A DNA stretch of 64,000 nt, taken from NCBI RefSeq assembly GCF_030676415.1, contig NZ_JAUUTW010000003.1, positions 1-64,000 of the forward strand. The letters run 5' to 3'. The notes below the pieces were generated by a model that was not told the DNA's origin, did not search any database, and saw only the letters and a list, made by a program, of their open reading frames with translations. The DNA is from Peribacillus frigoritolerans. Lineage in GTDB: Bacteria; Bacillota; Bacilli; Bacillales; DSM-1321. Positions 59,627 through 64,000 of the stretch are shown in pieces (position 1 is the stretch's first letter; each line of letters begins with the position of its first letter). Made by a program: the position numbers and the translations under genes.

Positions 59627-60775
59627 TTATAGGGCTGTAAGAAGCAGCTGATTTATCTGTTCTAATGACATATCACGAGGATTTGTGATCATGCAGGCAT
59701 CCTCAAGAGCGGTCATCCCAATGGGATCTATCATTTCTTTCGTAATGCCGACATCACTTAAACACTTGGGAGCCCCTATATCCTGGGATAATTCCCTTAC
59801 GAAGTGAATGGCTGCCATTCCTGCTTGCTGCTCCGTCAATGCCCGTGTATCGATGCCCATGATGTCGGCAATCTCGCTGAATCGCCTTGGTGAGGCAATT
59901 CGATTGAAATCCATGACATGGGGAAGGAGTATCGCATTGATTTCACCATGCGGAAGGAGGTACTTGCCGCCTATGGCATGTGAAATGGCATGGGCAGCTC
60001 CCAAAATGGCATTGGAAAAAGCCAGTCCAGCCTGCAGGCTCGCCATCGCCATCGCTTTTTTTGCTTCCTCATTATGCCTGGATGCAACAGAGGGGCGTAA
60101 GTGTCGGGATACGATGGAAAGCGCGTTTTTAGCTTGTACATCTGTCAAAGGTGTCGCAGCGATTGAAACATAGGATTCAATGGCGTGGGTTAAAACATCC
60201 ATTCCCGTAGCTGCGGTCAAATCCGGTCCCAATGTGGTTAAGGTACCGGGGTCGACTATTGCAATATCGGGGACGAGTGATTTTGAAATGATCGTCATTT
60301 TTTTCTCGCGGAATGAATCGACAATCACCGAAAACTGAGATACTTCCGAACCCGATCCTGCAGTGGTCATGATCATCACCATGGGCGGGAGGGGAGAGTG
60401 GACTTTATCAACACCTTCATAATCACTGATGATACCGCCATTCGTTACTAAAAGGGCTACCCCTTTGGCGACATCCAAAGCACTGCCTCCACCCAAACCG
60501 ATGATGGCATCACATTCTTGTTCTTTAAATGCCAAACAGCCGGCTTCGATCTCCCTGTCCTTCGGATTGGTCGTCATTTCAATGAAGGTAGCAAAGGCAA
60601 GGCCTGCATCCTGGCAGGATTTAATGACTTTATCCAGCCAGCCAGCATTGGCCACCCCGGAGTCGCTGACTATCAGTGCCTTTTTGGCACCCAGCCGCAA
60701 GCAGGCCTCGCCAGCTTGTTCAATCGAACCTTTTCCAAAAATCACTTCCGGCATCACGAATTTAGTTATCGACAT
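59627..60775 (-). CDS. Iron-containing (group III) alcohol dehydrogenase
   Basis: The 382-residue protein belongs to the iron-type alcohol dehydrogenase family. The NAD(P) loop is GLGGGSALDVAKGVA, then TTAGSGSEVSQFSVI. Metal ligands are in GMDVLTHAIESYVS and AAHAISHAIGGKYLLPHGEINAILLPHV. Size and operon order (dehydrogenase, histidine kinase, response regulator) recall ErcA with its kinases in pseudomonads, where the dehydrogenase has a regulatory role. Whether this one is catalytic or regulatory is open. AGGGAGAAGG precedes the ATG. Confidence 0.9.
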   Translation of the reverse strand: MSITKFVMPEVIFGKGSIEQAGEACLRLGAKKALIVSDSGVANAGWLDKVIKSCQDAGLAFATFIEMTTNPKDREIEAGCLAFKEQECDAIIGLGGGSALDVAKGVALLVTNGGIISDYEGVDKVHSPLPPMVMIMTTAGSGSEVSQFSVIVDSFREKKMTIISKSLVPDIAIVDPGTLTTLGPDLTAATGMDVLTHAIESYVSIAATPLTDVQAKNALSIVSRHLRPSVASRHNEEAKKAMAMASLQAGLAFSNAILGAAHAISHAIGGKYLLPHGEINAILLPHVMDFNRIASPRRFSEIADIMGIDTRALTEQQAGMAAIHFVRELSQDIGAPKCLSDVGITKEMIDPIGMTALEDACMITNPRDMSLEQINQLLLTAL

Positions 60776-61046
60776 TTTTACGCCTTCTCCCTGTAAAAAT
60801 TCTATCTCTTCTGTATTATTTTCCCGAAAAAGAGCGAAAATCCTGTTTAGATTCCAGGGATTTTTATATAATATGACAAAATATCGGATGGTATAGAACT
60901 TTTAGTGCAGGTCAAACCTCCTGTTAATTTCTTTAATTTGTAAATTTGTTACTTTAGACATGTGTTAATTGGGATAAACCTACCTAGTTAGTATTCTCTA
61001 TAGATTGTAAAATTATGGTGAAAACTATTAAACTGGGAGGCAATTT

Positions 61047-62450
61047 ATGAAAAAACAATTTCTATCGGTTAGCTTAATCGCGGCATTGACACTCGGGACA
61101 GCCGGGGCAACCACCGCTTTAGCAGCGCCACACTCATCTCCGGTGCTATCTGCGCCATCCTCGGACAAGCAAGTCATTAAAAGAATCGATGCCGATAAAA
61201 TCTACAAGAATATTGAATACCTCTCACAAACACCTCGGGTGGCCGGTACGGATTCTGAGTATAATGCCGTCCAATTCATCAAAAAGCAATTCAAATCTTA
61301 TGGCTATAAAGCCGATATCGAAGAGTTCAATTTTTTATCTTATACAGACCCAAATCTTGTCGAACTGTCCGTTGCCGGATTTGATGGGGAAATCCAAGCG
61401 AACCATTTAACCTATTCAGTTAATGGGAATTTATCCGGTGAAGTGGTATATGCCGGTTTAGGAACGAAAGAAGAGCTAGAGGAGACCGACGTTGCTGGGA
61501 AGATTGCCCTTATACAAAGAGGCAGCCTCACTTTTGCAGAAAAAGTATTGAATGCAGCAGAAAAAGGGGCAGCGGGTGTCATCCTGTTCAATAATGCCGA
61601 TGGGGAATTAAACGGGACACTTGGAGAGGATAATGATAAGTATATTCCATCTGTCACGATAACCAAAAAGGACGGAGAAGCCCTTCTGGAAAAATTGAAT
61701 GCTGGAGCTAAATTGACAGCATCATTAAAAATTGAAGGAGCCTATTCCGGAGAAAAGACGTCTTATAATGTAGTGGCAACGAAAAAAGCAACAAAGAACA
61801 ATAAAGCAAAAAAGAGCGATATCATTTATATTACTGGACATCATGATTCCGTCGCAGGAGCACCCGGAGCGAATGATGATGCATCAGGAACATCCGTCAC
61901 CCTTGAACTTGCTCGTGTTCTGAAGAATCTTCCTACAGATACGGAAATTCGCTTCGTCACCTTTGGGGCAGAGGAAAATGGATTGCTAGGTTCACAGCAT
62001 TATGTGACCAACCTCTCTGATGATGATGATATCAAGCGGACCATTGCCAACTTCAATCTCGATATGGTGGGAAGCAAGGATGCCGGAGATTTGGTCATTT
62101 TGACTAATGATGGAGAAATGAACCTTGTAACCGAGCTGGCCCAGGCATCAAGTACAAGACTTAATGGGGAGCCGACTCCATATGGACAAGGCGGGAGAAG
62201 TGACCATGTATCCTTTGCTGAGGCTGGGATTCCCGCCGCTTTATTCATCCACAGTCCATCGGAACCTTGGTATCACACTCCTGATGATACCATTGATAAA
62301 ATCTCAAAAGAAAAGCTTCAGGATGTTGCTGAAATTGTCGGCACCGCTGTCTATGACCAAGCTAAAATCGAAGCTAAAAAACCTGATCCAACTCATAAAA
62401 AAGGGAAAAAGGTAAAAGTTCCGCATTTATTTGAAAAGGAATTCAGATAA
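61047..62450 (+). CDS. Secreted M28 aminopeptidase (YwaD-like)
   Basis: The 467-residue protein has a Sec signal peptide (MKKQFLSVSLIAALTLG, cleaved near ALA-AP) and a PA domain (about 120-230, GKIALIQRGSLTFAEKVLNAAEKGAAGVILF in part). The M28 peptidase domain has zinc ligands and catalytic residues in ITGHHDSVAGAPGANDDASG, FGAEENGLLGS, NFNLDMVGS and YHTPDDTIDKIS. A Lys-rich tail ends it. It should release N-terminal amino acids outside the cell. GGGAGG precedes the ATG. The 270-bp gap upstream shows no gene. Confidence 0.92.
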   Translation: MKKQFLSVSLIAALTLGTAGATTALAAPHSSPVLSAPSSDKQVIKRIDADKIYKNIEYLSQTPRVAGTDSEYNAVQFIKKQFKSYGYKADIEEFNFLSYTDPNLVELSVAGFDGEIQANHLTYSVNGNLSGEVVYAGLGTKEELEETDVAGKIALIQRGSLTFAEKVLNAAEKGAAGVILFNNADGELNGTLGEDNDKYIPSVTITKKDGEALLEKLNAGAKLTASLKIEGAYSGEKTSYNVVATKKATKNNKAKKSDIIYITGHHDSVAGAPGANDDASGTSVTLELARVLKNLPTDTEIRFVTFGAEENGLLGSQHYVTNLSDDDDIKRTIANFNLDMVGSKDAGDLVILTNDGEMNLVTELAQASSTRLNGEPTPYGQGGRSDHVSFAEAGIPAALFIHSPSEPWYHTPDDTIDKISKEKLQDVAEIVGTAVYDQAKIEAKKPDPTHKKGKKVKVPHLFEKEFR

Positions 62451-62474
62451 TGCAGTAAAATGAGTATGGAAGTA

Positions 62475-62501
62475 AGAGAGTGCAGACTGCACTCTCTTTT
62501 T
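62475..62501 (+). terminator. Terminator after the M28 peptidase gene
   Basis: AGAGAGTGCA (62475-62484) pairs perfectly with TGCACTCTCT (62488-62497) around GAC, followed by T residues. Confidence 0.9.
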
Positions 62502-62695
62502 ATGTTTAAAAATGGAAAACGAGGGGTAAAAAGTCTAATCTGAAATTGGTGGGCGTGGGATGAATTCCCTAAATACCTAGCATAAATAGCTTATTTATCC
62601 CTATTTAACTCTAAGACTATAATCCTTATAATAAAAATTATGAAAAATATGACAGTCTACATAATGAGAATAGTAGGTTTGAGGTGATTTTTTAA

Positions 62696-63121
62696 GTGTA
62701 TGCAAATTCATTGAGTGAAATTCACTCTGCCCTCTCCAGTAAAATGTCCGATGTGAATGAAAAAATCAATCGCTTGGAGCAGGCAAAAAGACAAATCAAA
62801 GAAGAACAGAATGCTTGTCTTGGGGAAATCGCTAAAATTAAAAATCCGGATTTGGCAAAAAGCTGGACGGGAAACCGGGCAGAAGACTTTCAAGATGCCC
62901 GCAGTGATGCATACAAGGCAATGTCAACGATCATTCATGATGATTATGACGACTATCAAGAGAAAATCGACGGTAAAATCACACTGCTTAATATAGAGAA
63001 AAAGGCTCTGAGTGCAGCAGGTACGATAGCACATGAAGCGGATGTTCTTTTAGGCAAAGGGGAAGCCGTCATAGATCAATTGGAAAGCAAAATATCATAT
63101 TTAAAAGGGTGGTTGTTTTAA
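62696..63121 (+). CDS. YwqH-like (DUF5082) LXG-associated protein
   Basis: The 141-residue helical protein is of the type found first in LXG toxin loci (YwqH/DUF5082). It shows long coiled stretches (INRLEQAKRQIKEEQNACL) and a central SWTGNRAEDFQDARSDAY that resembles the WxG turn of ESX-type proteins. It probably helps load the LXG toxin into the type VII secretion system, by analogy with Lap proteins. GTG start behind GAGGTGA. The next gene starts in its stop codon (TAATG). Confidence 0.78.
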   Translation: MYANSLSEIHSALSSKMSDVNEKINRLEQAKRQIKEEQNACLGEIAKIKNPDLAKSWTGNRAEDFQDARSDAYKAMSTIIHDDYDDYQEKIDGKITLLNIEKKALSAAGTIAHEADVLLGKGEAVIDQLESKISYLKGWLF

Positions 63122-63408
63122 TGACGACAATCAAACTGAATCATCCTGCCGTAACGAAGCAAGTCGATCAAGTGAAGACGGCACTTGGTACAGTCACGCT
63201 TGGAAATTTGCCGGCAGGCGAGCTTGGCAACAATAAATTGGAATTCACCTCGAAATGGATCGATCGCGAAACGAATCTGGAGAAGGTCTTTGAGCAATAT
63301 ATCAAAATCGTCCAGAAAAATGTGGAAGATACCCGTGCCAACATTGACTTATTAAAAGAACAGGATGAAGCCATCGCCCATACGTCTTCACATGGGTATC
63401 AGCGATGA
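63121..63408 (+). CDS. YwqI-like (DUF5344) LXG-associated protein
   Basis: The 95-residue helical protein corresponds to the second small gene of LXG loci (YwqI/DUF5344). Such proteins are WXG100-like partners of the LXG domain. A central KWIDRETNLEKVFEQYIKIVQKN stands where the bend of the hairpin would be. It is coupled to both neighbours (TAATG at its start, ATGA at its end), so the three proteins are made together. GGGTGG precedes ATG 63121. Confidence 0.72.
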   Translation: MTTIKLNHPAVTKQVDQVKTALGTVTLGNLPAGELGNNKLEFTSKWIDRETNLEKVFEQYIKIVQKNVEDTRANIDLLKEQDEAIAHTSSHGYQR

Positions 63409-64000
63409 AGATATATGAAGCCGAGACATTGACGGCCGCAACCAAGTCGCGCGCCAAGCAATATGAAGAACTAAAGAAGGAAGTCACAGCCCTGAAAAAG
63501 GAATTTCAGGGCATCGTCGGCCTGGATGACGAGTTCCAGGGAGCCGGTGCTACCGCCATCAAAAGCTTCTATGAAGCACAAATCGAGGTGGCGGACGCCT
63601 GGATGGAACTATTCACGACCCAGATCAGTTTTTTGGAAGGCATACCGGCCAGTCTGGAAGAAGCGGACCTCTCCGGAAATACGGTGGTCGAGGTCCCCTT
63701 TTTAGATGGGGAAGTCTCAAACGGCATCAACCAAGCGAAGTCGCTTGTCGATCAACAAGCGAACGACCTTCAAAGGATCCTGAACAGCATTGACGATATC
63801 CTGCCTCTTGATATGTTCGACCAAAAGGACTTTAATGAAAAAATCACGCTGGCCGGGCACAGGCTGGATGACACCGTGACAAAGGTCGAGAATGTCGACC
63901 GGCAACTGGTCGAGGAATATGATGTGTCCATCGGGCAGGAAAACGTGGCCGTTGGCCTCTTCCGTGCCTTGCTTGATGCCACCAAGCAGGACGGCAACAT
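63405..64000 (+). CDS. LXG-domain polymorphic toxin (5' part, runs off window)
   Basis: An ATG overlapping the previous stop opens a frame that stays open for 198 codons to the window end. The N terminus (KIYEAETLTAATKSRAKQYEEL) and the segment FQGIVGLDDEFQGAGATAIKSFYE are typical of LXG domains, which target toxins to the ESX/type VII system. The region is long and helical; the C-terminal toxin domain and any immunity gene lie beyond the window. Base composition is visibly more GC-rich than the neighbours, as is common for toxin genes acquired or diversified by transfer. Confidence 0.85.
   Translation, partial: MKIYEAETLTAATKSRAKQYEELKKEVTALKKEFQGIVGLDDEFQGAGATAIKSFYEAQIEVADAWMELFTTQISFLEGIPASLEEADLSGNTVVEVPFLDGEVSNGINQAKSLVDQQANDLQRILNSIDDILPLDMFDQKDFNEKITLAGHRLDDTVTKVENVDRQLVEEYDVSIGQENVAVGLFRALLDATKQDGN

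Noticed and set aside
60841..60880. Sigma-54 promoter upstream of the iron-type dehydrogenase (minus strand, CTGGAATCTAAACAGG)
   Set aside because: A GG is present, but the base pair needed ten bases later is GG rather than GC; no -12 element.

Overview
The window reads as chromosomal DNA of a spore-forming, low-GC Bacillaceae bacterium. A Peribacillus / Bacillus simplex-group host is my inference. Three things support it: the gene order (5S rRNA, yebG, purEKBCSQLFMNHD, yerA-yerB-yerC-pcrB-pcrA-ligA-yerH, gatCAB, dgkB, rlmCD) follows the B. subtilis pur-yer region, Bacillus-type AGGAGG ribosome binding sites are common, and a sporulation gene (spoVAD) is present. There are no tRNAs, no CRISPR array and no intact insertion sequence.

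Region 1 (1-14100) starts with the end of an rRNA operon (5S plus terminator) and a degenerate ~42-bp tandem repeat. It then holds the complete twelve-gene de novo purine operon, preceded by two PurBox-like elements, a sigma-A promoter, a guanine-class purine riboswitch and a strong leader terminator. Region 2 (14100-34500) is housekeeping: YerA deaminase, YerB and CamS/YerH lipoproteins, YerC, PcrB, the PcrA helicase and LigA ligase, the GatCAB amidotransferase, an ECF sigma / anti-sigma / two-membrane-protein operon, DgkB, a GNAT protein, a small zinc-ribbon protein and RlmCD.

Region 3 (34500-55260) is more accessory. It has a GC-rich repeat-like element with paired terminator hairpins, a YitT protein, and a reduced spoVA-like module (DUF1657, SpoVAD, DUF1657, DUF421). 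It also has an ammonium transporter co-transcribed with an unknown coiled-coil protein, flanked by two related perfect palindromes. XpaC/TelA, a nitroreductase, a SEC-C protein, an intracellular subtilisin behind a CodY-like site and the copper pair YcnJ/YcnI follow. Next come a decayed cadherin-like surface protein, a PAS histidine kinase, a TVP38 protein, preQ1-riboswitch-controlled QueT, an aminoacyl-tRNA deacylase-like protein, a CBS protein with a HEPN-like motif, and a DUF3892 protein.

Region 4 (55260-60800) is the most system-like locus. A zinc alcohol dehydrogenase has a near-consensus sigma-54 promoter, with a pair of direct repeats about 90-115 bp upstream of the expected transcription start. 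Convergent to it is an operon of an iron-type alcohol dehydrogenase, a GAF/PAS histidine kinase and an NtrC-family response regulator with an intact GAFTGA motif. The parsimonious reading is a self-contained alcohol-sensing, sigma-54-dependent module. Region 5 (61000-64000) holds a secreted M28 peptidase and the start of an LXG polymorphic-toxin locus (YwqH-like, YwqI-like, LXG protein), which runs off the right edge.
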